Shown in pieces: positions 45,734 to 55,327 of a stretch of DNA of 64,000 nt. The notes beneath the pieces were generated by a model. It was not told the origin of the DNA. It searched no databases and saw nothing but the letters and a program-made list of their open reading frames with translations. Each line of letters starts with the position of its first letter. Positions within the stretch are counted from its first letter, which is position 1. The stretch comes from an uncultured Blautia sp. (GTDB lineage Bacteria > Bacillota > Clostridia > Lachnospirales > Lachnospiraceae), in NCBI GenBank assembly GCA_934378195.1, contig CAKRPO010000008.1, forward strand, positions 5,018-69,017, written 5' to 3'. The translations under genes were made by a program, and so were the position numbers.

Positions 45734-46687
45734 ATGTCAGAAGAAAAGAAAGGCTTTTTTAAACGCTTAGTCAGTGGTTTGACTAAGACAAGAGATAATA
45801 TCGTGGCCGGATTTGATTCCATTTTCAGTGGCTACTCCAGTATTGATGAAGATTTTTATGAAGAACTGGAAGAGATTCTGATCATGGGTGATATTGGCAT
45901 CAATGCAACATCTGCGATCATTGAACACTTGAAAGAGCAGGTATCTGCAAATCATATCAAGAATCCTATAGAATGTAAACAACTGCTGATCAACAGTATC
46001 AAGGAACAGATGCGTGTAGACAGCACGGAATATGAATTTGAAAACCGCAAGTCTGTCATTCTTGTGATCGGAGTAAACGGAGTCGGTAAGACAACTTCTG
46101 TTGGTAAACTTGCAGGTAAACTGAAAGACCAGGGAAAGAAGGTTATTCTTGCAGCAGCCGATACTTTCCGCGCAGCAGCAGGAGAGCAGCTTACAGAGTG
46201 GGCCAACCGCGCAGGAGTTGATTTGATCGGAGGACAGGCAGGAGCTGATCCTGCATCAATCGTTTATGATGCTGTTGCGGCAGCAAAGGCACGAAATGCA
46301 GATGTTTTGATCTGCGATACTGCAGGACGTCTCCATAACAAAAAAAATCTTATGGAAGAACTCCGTAAGATTTATCGTATTCTCGAAAGAGAATATCCGG
46401 AAGCATATCTGGAGACTCTGGTCGTTCTGGATGGAACAACCGGACAGAATGCACTGGCACAGGCTAAGCAGTTCGCTGAAGTCGCAAATGTAAACGGTAT
46501 TATTCTTACCAAACTGGATGGTACCGCAAAAGGTGGAATTGCCGTTGCAATCCAGTCAGAACTGGATATTCCGGTAAAATATATCGGTGTCGGTGAGACC
46601 ATCGACGACTTACAGAAATTTGATGCCGATGCCTTTGTAAACGCACTGTTTGACATCGATGACAAAGACTTACACACTGAAAAATAA
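45734..46687 (+). CDS. ftsY: Signal recognition particle receptor FtsY
   Basis: SRP receptor GTPase delivering ribosome-nascent chains to the Sec translocon. 317 residues with a very short N-terminal A region, then the N and G domains: GVNGVGKTTSVGKLA (P-loop), DTFRAAAGEQL, DTAGRLHNKKNLM and TKLDGTAKGG. Follows smc by 15 bases. Its partner Ffh lies at 50970. Confidence 0.97.
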   Translation: MSEEKKGFFKRLVSGLTKTRDNIVAGFDSIFSGYSSIDEDFYEELEEILIMGDIGINATSAIIEHLKEQVSANHIKNPIECKQLLINSIKEQMRVDSTEYEFENRKSVILVIGVNGVGKTTSVGKLAGKLKDQGKKVILAAADTFRAAAGEQLTEWANRAGVDLIGGQAGADPASIVYDAVAAAKARNADVLICDTAGRLHNKKNLMEELRKIYRILEREYPEAYLETLVVLDGTTGQNALAQAKQFAEVANVNGIILTKLDGTAKGGIAVAIQSELDIPVKYIGVGETIDDLQKFDADAFVNALFDIDDKDLHTEK

Positions 46688-46702
46688 ACAGGAGGACACA
46701 GC

Positions 46703-47914
46703 ATGCTTACATTAGAGAGCTTTGAACAGGCAGCAGAAATTGTAAAACAGGTAACCCAGGAGACCAAACTGATTAAAAGCAGTTATTTTTCAGATCTTAC
46801 AGGAAATAAGGTATATCTGAAACCGGAAAACATGCAGCGTACAGGAGCATATAAAGTACGTGGCGCTTATTACAAGATTAGCACACTGACAGAAGAAGAG
46901 CGTGCAAAAGGTCTGATTGCTGCATCTGCCGGAAACCATGCACAGGGTGTTGCCTATGCAGCACACAAATTTGGCGCCAAAGCAGTGATCGTAATGCCGA
47001 CCACAACACCACTGATCAAAGTAGAACGTACCAAGAGTTACGGCGCAGAAGTAATCCTCAAAGGAGATGTATACGATGAGGCCTGTGCTTATGCACTGGA
47101 ACTTGCCGAAAAAGAGGGCTATACATTTATTCATCCATTTGATGATCCGGCAGTAGCAACCGGGCAGGGCACGATCGCGATGGAAATCGTACAGGAACTT
47201 CCGCTTGTTGATTATATCCTGGTTCCGATCGGAGGCGGTGGACTTGCAACGGGTGTTTCTACTCTTGCCAAACTTCTGAATCCACATATCAAAGTTATCG
47301 GTGTAGAACCTTCCGGAGCTGCATGTATGAAGGCATCTCTTGAAAAGGGTGAAGTCGTTACTCTGCCACATGTTAATACAATTGCAGATGGTACTGCTGT
47401 ACAGACACCTGGTGAGCATATCTTCCCATATCTTCAGGAGAATCTGGACGATGTGATTACTATTGATGATGATGAATTGATCGTTGCTTTCCTTGATATG
47501 GTTGAAAATCATAAGATGATCGTAGAGAACTCTGGACTTCTGACAGTAGCAGCACTCCGTCATCTGAATTTCACCGGAAAGAAAGTTGTTTCTATCTTAA
47601 GCGGTGGTAATATGGATGTAATTACGATGTCTTCCGTTGTTCAGCATGGACTGATTCAGAGAGATCGTATCTTTACCGTATCTGTTCTGATTCCGGATAA
47701 ACCGGGTGAACTGGTTCGTGTAGCGTCCATTATCGCAGAGAATCAGGGTAATGTTATCAAACTGGATCACAACCAGTTTATCAGTACCAACCGTTATGCG
47801 GCAGTAGAACTCAAAGTTACACTGGAAGCATATGGTACAGATCACAAGAATAAGATCGTAAAAGCACTCGAAGAGGCTGGCTGCAGACCAAAGATCATTC
47901 GTGCAAATCTGTAA
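46703..47914 (+). CDS. ilvA: Threonine ammonia-lyase
   Basis: PLP enzyme that deaminates threonine to 2-oxobutyrate. 403 residues: PLP lysine K51 in RTGAYKVRGAYYK, SAGNHAQGVAYAA, and the GGGGLATG phosphate loop. A single ACT-like regulatory domain occupies about 325-403. This size and single ACT domain match the shorter threonine ammonia-lyase group (TdcB/TIGR01127-like) better than the long E. coli-type biosynthetic IlvA; whether the role is isoleucine synthesis or threonine breakdown cannot be decided here. Confidence 0.92.
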   Translation: MLTLESFEQAAEIVKQVTQETKLIKSSYFSDLTGNKVYLKPENMQRTGAYKVRGAYYKISTLTEEERAKGLIAASAGNHAQGVAYAAHKFGAKAVIVMPTTTPLIKVERTKSYGAEVILKGDVYDEACAYALELAEKEGYTFIHPFDDPAVATGQGTIAMEIVQELPLVDYILVPIGGGGLATGVSTLAKLLNPHIKVIGVEPSGAACMKASLEKGEVVTLPHVNTIADGTAVQTPGEHIFPYLQENLDDVITIDDDELIVAFLDMVENHKMIVENSGLLTVAALRHLNFTGKKVVSILSGGNMDVITMSSVVQHGLIQRDRIFTVSVLIPDKPGELVRVASIIAENQGNVIKLDHNQFISTNRYAAVELKVTLEAYGTDHKNKIVKALEEAGCRPKIIRANL

Positions 47915-47963
47915 TTCTGTTGAAAACTTTTCAGACGATGAACTGAAATGAAGGAGGGTGACT

Positions 47964-49892
47964 ATGGCACCATTTACAATGGAAGATTATCAAAAAGCAT
48001 ACAAAATTGGTAAGAAAGATTATCAGTTCCGCATGATGAAAGGGGAACTGCCTACACTTCAGGTTCTGGATGATATCCTGCCGGCAAGGGGGACTTATTC
48101 GGAAGTTCCGCTCGGACTTGTGCAGATACCGATCGATCAGATCGTTGGAACCAAAAGTAATGGAAGAAGTAGTTCCTTTGCAGGCAACTTCATGCCAATA
48201 CTCCGCGATAATACAGAATTTGCCTATAAGTGGGCAACTTTAAGTCAGAGTCACATCAACGAGGGTATTCGCGATCCGATCAAAGCCTACGAATACATGA
48301 ACAAATTTTATGTAGAAGAAGGCAATAAACGTGTAAGCGTTCTGAAGTATTTTGATGCAGTCTCCATTCCGGGTTATGTGACTAGAATCCTGCCACCGCG
48401 GACAGAGCAGAAAGAAAATAAGATTTATTATGAATTTGTAGATTTTTATAATCTGTCCCAAATCAACTATATCTGGTTTTCCAGACTCGGAAGTTTTGCC
48501 AGACTACAGAAAGCTGTTGGAAAGAAACCGGGAGAAGTATGGTCAGATGATGACAAACTGAACTTCAGTTCTGTTTATTCTCGTTTTCAGGCCGAGTATG
48601 AAGTACAGGGTGGTAAAAGGCTGTCGATCACGACCGGAGATGCATTTCTGGCTTTTCTGATGGTATATGATTATGATGATATCTGTGAAAAAACAGTCAA
48701 TGAGCTGAAACAGCTTGTTGAAAAGAGCTGGGAAGAATTTGAACTTCTGGAACATGATCAGGAGATCGAGTTGAAGATGGATCCAAGCAGTGAAAAGAAA
48801 TCACTTTTGGACCGTCTGCTTCCGGCAAGCATACCAAAACTAAAAGTTGCGTTCCTGTATGCCAAGACACCGACAACCTCTGCATGGACTTATGCACATG
48901 AGCTTGGCAGACTTCATCTGGAGCAGACATTCCCGGAAGAAGTCACCACCATGTGTTATGAGAATCTAACAAAAGAGCTGGCAGAAAAAGCGATTGCCGA
49001 TGCCATTCAAAAAGAATGTAATATTATTTTTACAACCACACCGGAATTTGTGCAGGCAAGTGTACAGGCTGCCATTGCTCATCCGGAGATCAAGATTCTT
49101 AACTGTTCATTAAATACATCGCATCGCTATATCCGCACCTATTATGCCCGTATGTATGAGGCTAAATTCCTGATGGGAGCAGTTGCAGGTGCCATGGCAG
49201 AGAATGGTCAGCTCGCATATATCGCGGATTATCCAATCTTTGGAACGATTGCCAACATTAATGCATTTGCGCTTGGTGCCAAAATGGTTAATCCACGGGC
49301 ACAGGTTTACCTGGAATGGTCGACCTTAAAAGATGTCGATCTTGGAATTGCGATGGACAATGTTATTAAAAAAGGCGTTACGGTAGTATCTGGACGGGAT
49401 ATGGTGATTCCGGAAGATGCATCTCGTTATTTTGGACTGTATCACATAGAAAAGGGAGAACCGCGTAACTTTGCGATGCCATTGTGGCACTGGGGCAAAT
49501 TCTATGAAAAACTGATTCGCACGATTATGGATGGAACCTGGAAATATGACGATAACAAAGATGAAACAAAAGCCATCAATTACTGGTGGGGACTTTCTGC
49601 GGAAGTGATCGATGTTATTTATTCGCAGAATCTTCCAATCGGTACGCAGAAATTGCTCACTATGTTGAAAGGTGCGATTGCCAAAGGAGAATATCATCCA
49701 TTTTCCGGAGTACTTTACTCACAGACTGGAATGATACAGGCAGATCCTGAAAAAACTCTTTCTCCAGAAGAAATCATTACAATGGACTGGCTTGCAGACA
49801 ATGTGGTTGGAGCGATACCGAAACCACGCGAACTTAAAGAGCAGGCAAAACCGGTTACCTTACAGTCCGGAGTAGAAAGTCAGAAGGGATAA
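47964..49892 (+). CDS. Cytosolic fusion of a ParB/sulfiredoxin-like domain and a BMP-type nucleoside-binding domain
   Basis: 642 residues without signal peptide or membrane helix. The N-terminal part (about 50-145) looks ParB/Srx-like: LGLVQIPIDQIVGTK, then EGNKRVSVLKYFDA, where GNKR (120-123) resembles the GxxR nucleotide-contact box. Residues about 293-620 resemble the BMP/PnrA basic-membrane-protein fold (KVAFLYAKTPTTSAWTYAHE; VAGAMAENGQLAYIAD; PRAQVYLEWS), normally an extracytoplasmic nucleoside receptor. Being cytosolic, it may sense a nucleoside or nucleotide inside the cell. Start at ATG 47964, six bases after AGGAGG; a GTG at 47958 is less well placed. Neighbours: ilvA and a phosphoesterase ten bases downstream. 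Function unknown. Confidence 0.72.
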   Translation: MAPFTMEDYQKAYKIGKKDYQFRMMKGELPTLQVLDDILPARGTYSEVPLGLVQIPIDQIVGTKSNGRSSSFAGNFMPILRDNTEFAYKWATLSQSHINEGIRDPIKAYEYMNKFYVEEGNKRVSVLKYFDAVSIPGYVTRILPPRTEQKENKIYYEFVDFYNLSQINYIWFSRLGSFARLQKAVGKKPGEVWSDDDKLNFSSVYSRFQAEYEVQGGKRLSITTGDAFLAFLMVYDYDDICEKTVNELKQLVEKSWEEFELLEHDQEIELKMDPSSEKKSLLDRLLPASIPKLKVAFLYAKTPTTSAWTYAHELGRLHLEQTFPEEVTTMCYENLTKELAEKAIADAIQKECNIIFTTTPEFVQASVQAAIAHPEIKILNCSLNTSHRYIRTYYARMYEAKFLMGAVAGAMAENGQLAYIADYPIFGTIANINAFALGAKMVNPRAQVYLEWSTLKDVDLGIAMDNVIKKGVTVVSGRDMVIPEDASRYFGLYHIEKGEPRNFAMPLWHWGKFYEKLIRTIMDGTWKYDDNKDETKAINYWWGLSAEVIDVIYSQNLPIGTQKLLTMLKGAIAKGEYHPFSGVLYSQTGMIQADPEKTLSPEEIITMDWLADNVVGAIPKPRELKEQAKPVTLQSGVESQKG

Positions 49893-49901
49893 CACAGTTT
49901 T

Positions 49902-50522
49902 ATGAAAATACTTGCCATAGCAGATGTGGAGTCAAAATACCTGTGGGATTATTTCGAAAAAAGTAAACTGGAGGGGATCGATCTTATCATTTCATGTGGA
50001 GATCTTGATCCCCGCTATCTTTCTTTCCTGGCAACGTTTACTTCGGCGCCAGTTTTGTATGTACATGGAAATCATGACGACAAATATCAAAGGATTCCTC
50101 CAGATGGCTGCATCTGTATTGATGACAAAATATATGTTTATGAGGGAGTGCGTATTCTGGGACTTGGTGGTTCCATGCGGTACAAGCCGGGAGAGCACCA
50201 GTATACGGAATGGGAAATGCGCCGAAGAGTATTCAAACTTTTTCCAAAACTTTTGTGGAGAAGAGGTTTTGATATTCTGGTAACGCATGCACCTGCTTAT
50301 CAGCTGAATGATGCACGGGATCTGCCTCATCAGGGATTTAAAGTCTTTTTAAAACTGATTGAGAAATACCGACCCAAATTTTTCCTTCATGGACATGTAC
50401 ATATGTCATATGGAAAACAACACAAACGATATGACAAATATATGGATACTTATGTGATCAATGCATTTGATCGATGTGTATTTGAATTTGAAACAAATGA
50501 TCCGGAAAAGGATCAGCAATAG
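49902..50522 (+). CDS. Calcineurin-like metallophosphoesterase
   Basis: 206 residues. Most of the metallophosphoesterase motif set is visible: GDLD at 33-36, GNHDD at 56-60, LVTHAP and HGHVHM. The first motif, usually D-x-H, reads D8-V-E10, so one metal ligand is changed. It is ten bases from the ParB-like/BMP fusion gene and likely cotranslated with it, hinting that the two act on the same nucleotide-related ligand (inference). The stop codon abuts the second copy of the dispersed repeat. Confidence 0.82.
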   Translation: MKILAIADVESKYLWDYFEKSKLEGIDLIISCGDLDPRYLSFLATFTSAPVLYVHGNHDDKYQRIPPDGCICIDDKIYVYEGVRILGLGGSMRYKPGEHQYTEWEMRRRVFKLFPKLLWRRGFDILVTHAPAYQLNDARDLPHQGFKVFLKLIEKYRPKFFLHGHVHMSYGKQHKRYDKYMDTYVINAFDRCVFEFETNDPEKDQQ

Positions 50523-50570
50523 CGGAGCGTTTTTATGTAATAGGAACATTACGGAGTAATTTTCTATTAC
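50522..50570. repeat. Dispersed 49-bp palindromic element, copy 2
   Basis: Reverse-complement copy of 36907-36955 (47 of 49 matching). It begins on the last base of the phosphoesterase stop codon; its internal palindrome could fold in the mRNA 3' end and stand in for a terminator, as no other terminator is seen here. Confidence 0.8.
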
Positions 50571-50580
50571 AAAATAAAGA

Positions 50581-50602
50581 TGTCAAGAAAAAACACTTGA
50601 CA
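50581..50602. repeat. Inverted repeat overlapping the ylxM -35 box
   Basis: TGTCAAG (50581-50587) and CTTGACA (50596-50602) are exact complements around eight bases; the right arm contains the -35 TTGACA. A regulator could bind here, although one arm is constrained by being the -35 itself. Confidence 0.45.
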
Positions 50603-50625
50603 CTATCAGATAAATCATGTATGAT
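50597..50625 (+). promoter_or_regulatory. Promoter of ylxM-ffh-rpsP
   Basis: TTGACA at 50597-50602 and TATGAT at 50620-50625 with a 17-base spacer. Confidence 0.85.
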
Positions 50626-50642
50626 AGCCAAGGTGGTTACAA

Positions 50643-50966
50643 ATGGAAAAGTTTGTTGAACAGACATTGTTATATGATTTTTACGGGGAACTGCTTACAG
50701 AGCGACAGCAGCAGGTATATGAAAGTGTCGTTCTGGAAGATTATTCCTTGAGTGAAGTGGCAGAGGATCTGGAAATCAGCCGTCAGGGTGTGCATGACAT
50801 GATTAAACGCTGTAATCATACACTGGAGGAGTACGAATCCAGGCTTCATCTGGTTGAGAAGTTCCTCAGTATCCGTAGACAGGTTCAGAAGATCAAGGAA
50901 CTTGCCGCAGGGTACAATGCCAGTGAGATTATAGAACTTTCCAATGAGATATTAGAGGAGTTATAA
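50643..50966 (+). CDS. ylxM: YlxM family helix-turn-helix protein
   Basis: 107 residues, UPF0122 family. The middle part resembles sigma-70 region 4: LTERQQQVYESVVLEDYSLSEVAEDLEISRQGVHDMIKR. It lies three bases before ffh, its standard position, and in other species it is linked to the signal recognition particle pathway. Promoter directly upstream. Confidence 0.92.
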   Translation: MEKFVEQTLLYDFYGELLTERQQQVYESVVLEDYSLSEVAEDLEISRQGVHDMIKRCNHTLEEYESRLHLVEKFLSIRRQVQKIKELAAGYNASEIIELSNEILEEL

Positions 50967-50969
50967 CGC

Positions 50970-52316
50970 ATGGCATTTGAAAGCTTGACTGATAAATTAC
51001 AGAATGTATTCAAAAAGCTGAGAGGCAAAGGTCGTCTGACAGAAGAGGATGTTAAGATTGCTCTGAAAGAAGTCAAGATGGCTCTTCTCGAGGCGGATGT
51101 CAACTTCCGGGTTGTTAAGCAGTTTACCAAATCTGTACAGGAACGTGCAGTTGGACAGGATGTCATGAATGGTCTGAATCCTGGTCAGATGGTAATCAAG
51201 ATTGTTAATGAAGAGCTTGTCAATCTGATGGGAAGTGAGACGACAGAGCTTCCGCTGAAACCGGGTAATGAGATCACTGTATTGATGATGGCCGGTCTTC
51301 AGGGCGCAGGTAAGACAACAACTGTTGCCAAGCTTGCCGGTAAGCTGAAATCAAAAGGTAAACGACCACTTCTTGTTGCCTGTGATGTATATCGTCCGGC
51401 TGCGATCACACAGTTGCAGGTCAACGGTGAAAAGCAGGGAGTCGAAGTTTTTTCCATGGGAGACAAACAGAACCCTGTAGATATTGCCAAAGCAGCAATC
51501 GAACATGCTAAGGCGAATCAGCAGAACGTAGTTCTTCTTGATACCGCGGGCCGACTTCATGTTGATGAGGACATGATGCAGGAACTTGCAGATATCAAAG
51601 CGACTGTCAATGTAGACTGCACACTTTTGACAGTCGATGCAATGACCGGTCAGGATGCAGTAAATGTAGCAAAGACGTTTGCTGAAAAAGTAGGCATTGA
51701 CGGTGTCATCCTTACGAAGATGGACGGCGATACCCGAGGTGGTGCAGCGCTTTCTATCAAAGCAGTTACAGGAAAGCCGATTCTCTTTGTGGGAATGGGT
51801 GAGAAACTTTCTGATCTCGAACAGTTCTATCCGGAACGAATGGCTTCCAGAATCCTCGGAATGGGTGATGTTATGAGCCTTATTGAAAAGGCTGAGGCAG
51901 CACTTGATCAGGATCAGGCAGCAGAGATGCAGAAGAAACTCAAAAAGATGGACTTCGATTTCAACGATTATCTGACCAGTATGGAACAGATGAACAAAAT
52001 GGGTGGAATCGGAAGTATCCTGAATATGCTTCCTGGTGTTGGCAGTAAGGCCAAAGATCTGGAAGACATGATCGACGAGAAGGCTCTTGATCGGACAAAG
52101 GCGATCATCCTTTCTATGACACAGAAGGAGCGAAGCAATCCGGGAATCCTGAATATTTCCCGTAAGAACCGTATCGCCAGAGGCGCTGGTGTGGATATTG
52201 CAGAAGTCAATCGTCTGGTCAAACAGTTCGAGCAGAGCAAGAAGCTCATGAAACAGATGCCTGGAATGATGGGCGGTAAAATGGGTAAAAGAGGCGGCTT
52301 CAAGCTTCCTTTTTAA
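50970..52316 (+). CDS. ffh: Signal recognition particle protein Ffh
   Basis: 448 residues: N domain, G domain with AGLQGAGKTTTVAKLAG, DVYRPAAITQL, DTAGRLHVDEDMM and TKMDGDTRGG, and the methionine-rich M domain (about 300-435) that binds signal peptides and 4.5S RNA, ending GGKMGKRGGFKLPF. Works with FtsY. Start follows GAGGAG at the end of ylxM. Confidence 0.97.
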   Translation: MAFESLTDKLQNVFKKLRGKGRLTEEDVKIALKEVKMALLEADVNFRVVKQFTKSVQERAVGQDVMNGLNPGQMVIKIVNEELVNLMGSETTELPLKPGNEITVLMMAGLQGAGKTTTVAKLAGKLKSKGKRPLLVACDVYRPAAITQLQVNGEKQGVEVFSMGDKQNPVDIAKAAIEHAKANQQNVVLLDTAGRLHVDEDMMQELADIKATVNVDCTLLTVDAMTGQDAVNVAKTFAEKVGIDGVILTKMDGDTRGGAALSIKAVTGKPILFVGMGEKLSDLEQFYPERMASRILGMGDVMSLIEKAEAALDQDQAAEMQKKLKKMDFDFNDYLTSMEQMNKMGGIGSILNMLPGVGSKAKDLEDMIDEKALDRTKAIILSMTQKERSNPGILNISRKNRIARGAGVDIAEVNRLVKQFEQSKKLMKQMPGMMGGKMGKRGGFKLPF

Positions 52317-52363
52317 ATAAAAAACAATATAAATAAAAGATATTATAATGGAGGAAAACAAAA

Positions 52364-52609
52364 ATGGCAGTTAAAATCAGATTAAGAAGAATGGGACAGA
52401 AGAAAGCACCTTTTTATAGAATCGTAGTTGCAGATTCCCGCAGCAAACGTGATGGAAAATGTATCGCTGAAATCGGAACATATGATCCGAACATCGAGCC
52501 AAGCGCATATAAAGTAAACGAAGAAGAAGCTAAAAAATGGCTTGTTGCTGGTGCTCAGCCTACAGATGTTGTTGCTAAGATTTTCAAAGAAGCAGGAATC
52601 GAGAAATAA
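52364..52609 (+). CDS. rpsP: 30S ribosomal protein S16
   Basis: 81 residues: [20 protein letters not shown] and [14 protein letters not shown] are the universal S16 start. Lies 47 bases after ffh with GGAGG ahead. Conserved ffh-rpsP-khpA-rimM-trmD order. Confidence 0.98.
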   Translation: MAVKIRLRRMGQKKAPFYRIVVADSRSKRDGKCIAEIGTYDPNIEPSAYKVNEEEAKKWLVAGAQPTDVVAKIFKEAGIEK

Positions 52610-52701
52610 GAGATACTTTACGAGGCATACCGTCGTTCCCCATGTGGGAACATGGATTGAAATTGTGAGGTCCTGTCATAGACAGTACAGGGAGGTATGT
52701 A

Positions 52702-52932
52702 ATGAAAGAATTAGTTGAAGTAATTGCAAAATCTCTTGTGGAGCATCCGGATGAGGTGGTTGTCACCGAAAACGAAAAAGAAGATGCAGTTATCATCGAA
52801 CTGAAAGTAGGACCTTCCGACATGGGAAAGGTCATCGGAAGACAGGGACGAATTGCAAAAGCGATCCGTACTGTAGTTAAAGCGGCTTCTTCAAAGAGCA
52901 GCAAAAAGGTAATTGTAGATATTCTGCAATAA
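52702..52932 (+). CDS. khpA: KH-domain RNA-binding protein KhpA
   Basis: 76 residues with a single KH fold: IIELKVGPSDMGKVIGRQGR contains the GxxG-type loop, then IAKAIRTVVKAAS. It binds structured RNA and in other Firmicutes pairs with KhpB. The 92-base gap from rpsP holds a small GTTCCC/GGGAAC inverted repeat (52647-52664) of unknown meaning. Confidence 0.95.
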   Translation: MKELVEVIAKSLVEHPDEVVVTENEKEDAVIIELKVGPSDMGKVIGRQGRIAKAIRTVVKAASSKSSKKVIVDILQ

Positions 52933-52941
52933 TAACGAAAC

Positions 52942-52970
52942 GGAGCTGTGGAGACATGGCTCCTTTTTTT
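52942..52970 (+). terminator. Terminator between khpA and rimM
   Basis: GGAGCTGTG (52942-52950) pairs with CATGGCTCC (52955-52963), two wobbles, around GAGA; seven Ts follow. It probably attenuates rather than abolishes read-through, lowering rimM-trmD relative to S16. Confidence 0.88.
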
Positions 52971-52984
52971 AAAGGGAGTTTTTT

Positions 52985-53491
52985 ATGGAAGATTTATTAA
53001 AAGTTGGCGTGATCACGACTACCCATGGGGTTCGTGGCGAAGTCAAAGTTTACCCTACTACAGACGAACCGGAGCGATTCCTTGATCTGGATTATGTGTT
53101 ACTGGATACTGGAAAAGAGCTTCGCAGACTGGATATAAAAAATGTCCGTTTTTTCAAAAATCTTGTCATTTTGAAATTTGACGGAATTGACAATATAAAT
53201 GATATTGAAAAATATAAAGGCCGCGATCTCTGGATTCCACGTGAAGAAGCACAGGAACTGGACGAGGATGAATATTATATTGCAGATCTTCTTGGTATGA
53301 AAGTACTTCTGGAAGATGGAACGGAATTTGGAACCTTAAAAGATGTTATGGAAACAGGTGCAAATGATGTTTATATTGTAAACTCTGTTGAACATGGAGA
53401 AGTCCTTCTTCCGGCGATCAAAGAATGTATCCTTGATGTGGACGTTGAGGCGGGAACCATGACAGTACATTTAATGAAGGGACTTTTATAA
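52985..53491 (+). CDS. rimM: Ribosome maturation factor RimM
   Basis: 168 residues, with VGVITTTHGVRGEVKVYPTTD at the N-terminus and a C-terminal PRC-barrel part including DVMETGANDVYIV and LLPAIKECI. Assists 30S head assembly around S19. Its stop is directly adjacent to the trmD start. Confidence 0.96.
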   Translation: MEDLLKVGVITTTHGVRGEVKVYPTTDEPERFLDLDYVLLDTGKELRRLDIKNVRFFKNLVILKFDGIDNINDIEKYKGRDLWIPREEAQELDEDEYYIADLLGMKVLLEDGTEFGTLKDVMETGANDVYIVNSVEHGEVLLPAIKECILDVDVEAGTMTVHLMKGLL

Positions 53492-54271
53492 ATGAATTTT
53501 CATGTTTTGACACTTTTTCCTGAAATGATCGAACAGGGAATGCATACCAGTATCATTGGACGTGCCATAGCAAACGGATATCTCTCGATCAATGCTATTA
53601 ATATTCGGGATTTTGCTTTCAACAAACATCAGAAGGTAGATGATTATCCGTATGGTGGCGGGGCTGGAATGCTGATGCAGGCAGAACCTGTTTATCTTGC
53701 CTACGAATCTGTTCAGGAAAAACTGGGCTATCGGCCAAGAGTTGTTTACCTGACTCCTCAGGGCAGCGTTTTTCATCAGCAGATGGCCAGAGAAATGGCG
53801 CAGGAAAAGGATCTTGTCTTTCTTTGTGGCCATTATGAGGGAATTGATGAACGCGTACTTGATGAGATCGTCACTGATTATGTTTCTATCGGTGACTATG
53901 TACTGACTGGTGGTGAACTTCCGGCTATGGTGATGATGGATTCCGTTTCCCGTATGGTTCCGGGAGTTTTAAGTAACCAGGAATCTGGCGAGACCGAATC
54001 TTTTGCCGGCAATCTGCTGGAATATCCACAATACAGCCGGCCGGAAGAATGGCATGGACAGAAGGTTCCATCCGTACTTATGTCAGGCCATCACGCAAAT
54101 ATTGAAGCATGGAGACGGGAACAGTCCATTTTGCGTACTGCAAAAAGACGCCCGGATCTTTTAAAAAAAGCAGATCTGACTAACAAAGAATGGAGTCAGG
54201 TCCGACAGTGGAAAAAAGAATGGAAAGCCGCAGAAAATGAGGCGTCCAGGGAACAAAGGAGCAGTTTATGA
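53492..54271 (+). CDS. trmD: tRNA (guanine-N1-)-methyltransferase TrmD
   Basis: 259 residues of the SPOUT trefoil-knot class: [43 protein letters not shown] and [15 protein letters not shown]. Methylates G37 of tRNAs, which prevents frameshifting. The stop overlaps queA by four bases, so queA occupies the position usually held by rplS. Confidence 0.97.
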   Translation: MNFHVLTLFPEMIEQGMHTSIIGRAIANGYLSINAINIRDFAFNKHQKVDDYPYGGGAGMLMQAEPVYLAYESVQEKLGYRPRVVYLTPQGSVFHQQMAREMAQEKDLVFLCGHYEGIDERVLDEIVTDYVSIGDYVLTGGELPAMVMMDSVSRMVPGVLSNQESGETESFAGNLLEYPQYSRPEEWHGQKVPSVLMSGHHANIEAWRREQSILRTAKRRPDLLKKADLTNKEWSQVRQWKKEWKAAENEASREQRSSL

Positions 54272-55293
54272 GAACATCAGATTTTTACTATGATCTGCCA
54301 AAAGAACTGATTGCTCAGGATCCGCTGGAAGACAGAAGTTCCTCCAGACTTCTTCATCTTTCTATGGAAGACGGATCTTTTGAACACAGACATTTTACAG
54401 ATATTCTTGATTATCTTCATAAAGGAGATTGTCTGGTCATCAATGATACAAGAGTTATTCCTGCACGTTTATACGGACACAAAGAAGAGACAGGGGCCGT
54501 GATCGAGATTCTTCTTCTGAAGCGAAGAGAAAACGATATCTGGGAATGCCTTGTCAAGCCTGGTAAGAAAGCCCGTCCAGGTGCAAAGATCACTTTTGGT
54601 GATGGAATTCTGAAAGGTGAGATCATTGATATCGTGGATGAAGGAAACCGTCTGATTCAGTTTCATTACGATGGTATTTTTGAAGAGATTCTGGATCAAC
54701 TTGGTGAAATGCCACTTCCTCCGTATATTACACACAAATTAAAAGACAAAAACCGTTATCAGACAGTATATGCAAAGAACGATGGTTCTGCCGCAGCGCC
54801 GACTGCCGGACTGCATTTTACCAAAGAACTCATGAAACAGGTAGAAGATATGGGTGTTAAGATTGCTCATGTAACGCTTCATGTAGGTCTTGGTACTTTT
54901 CGACCGGTAAAGGTAGATGACGTAGAACAGCATCATATGCATTCTGAATTTTACATGGTCGAAGAAGATCAGGCTAAACTGATCAATGATACTAAGAAAA
55001 ATGGCGGCCGGGTCATTTCCGTAGGAACAACCAGCTGTCGTACCTTGGAATCTGCAACTGACGAAAATGGTATTCTTCATGCAGGAAGCGGATGGACGGA
55101 AATTTTTATTTATCCGGGATACAAATTCAAAATGATCGATGGACTTATTACAAATTTCCATCTTCCGGAATCAACACTTCTTATGCTTGTATCTGCCCTT
55201 GCAGGTAAAGAACATATTATGGCAGCGTATGAAGAAGCGGTCAGAGAACGCTATCGTTTCTTTTCATTTGGCGATGCCATGCTGATTCTCTAA
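54268..55293 (+). CDS. queA: S-adenosylmethionine:tRNA ribosyltransferase-isomerase
   Basis: Makes epoxyqueuosine in tRNA from preQ1. 341 residues: [47 protein letters not shown] and [12 protein letters not shown] are definitive. Both trmD and queA modify tRNA anticodon loops, and their start/stop overlap couples their translation. Confidence 0.97.
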   Translation: MRTSDFYYDLPKELIAQDPLEDRSSSRLLHLSMEDGSFEHRHFTDILDYLHKGDCLVINDTRVIPARLYGHKEETGAVIEILLLKRRENDIWECLVKPGKKARPGAKITFGDGILKGEIIDIVDEGNRLIQFHYDGIFEEILDQLGEMPLPPYITHKLKDKNRYQTVYAKNDGSAAAPTAGLHFTKELMKQVEDMGVKIAHVTLHVGLGTFRPVKVDDVEQHHMHSEFYMVEEDQAKLINDTKKNGGRVISVGTTSCRTLESATDENGILHAGSGWTEIFIYPGYKFKMIDGLITNFHLPESTLLMLVSALAGKEHIMAAYEEAVRERYRFFSFGDAMLIL

Positions 55294-55327
55294 AGTTCTG
55301 TTCAGATGGAATAGCGAAAACAGGACT

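Noticed and set aside
47958..47963. GTG start for the ParB-like/BMP fusion
   Set aside because: It overlaps the ribosome binding site; ATG 47964 has better spacing.
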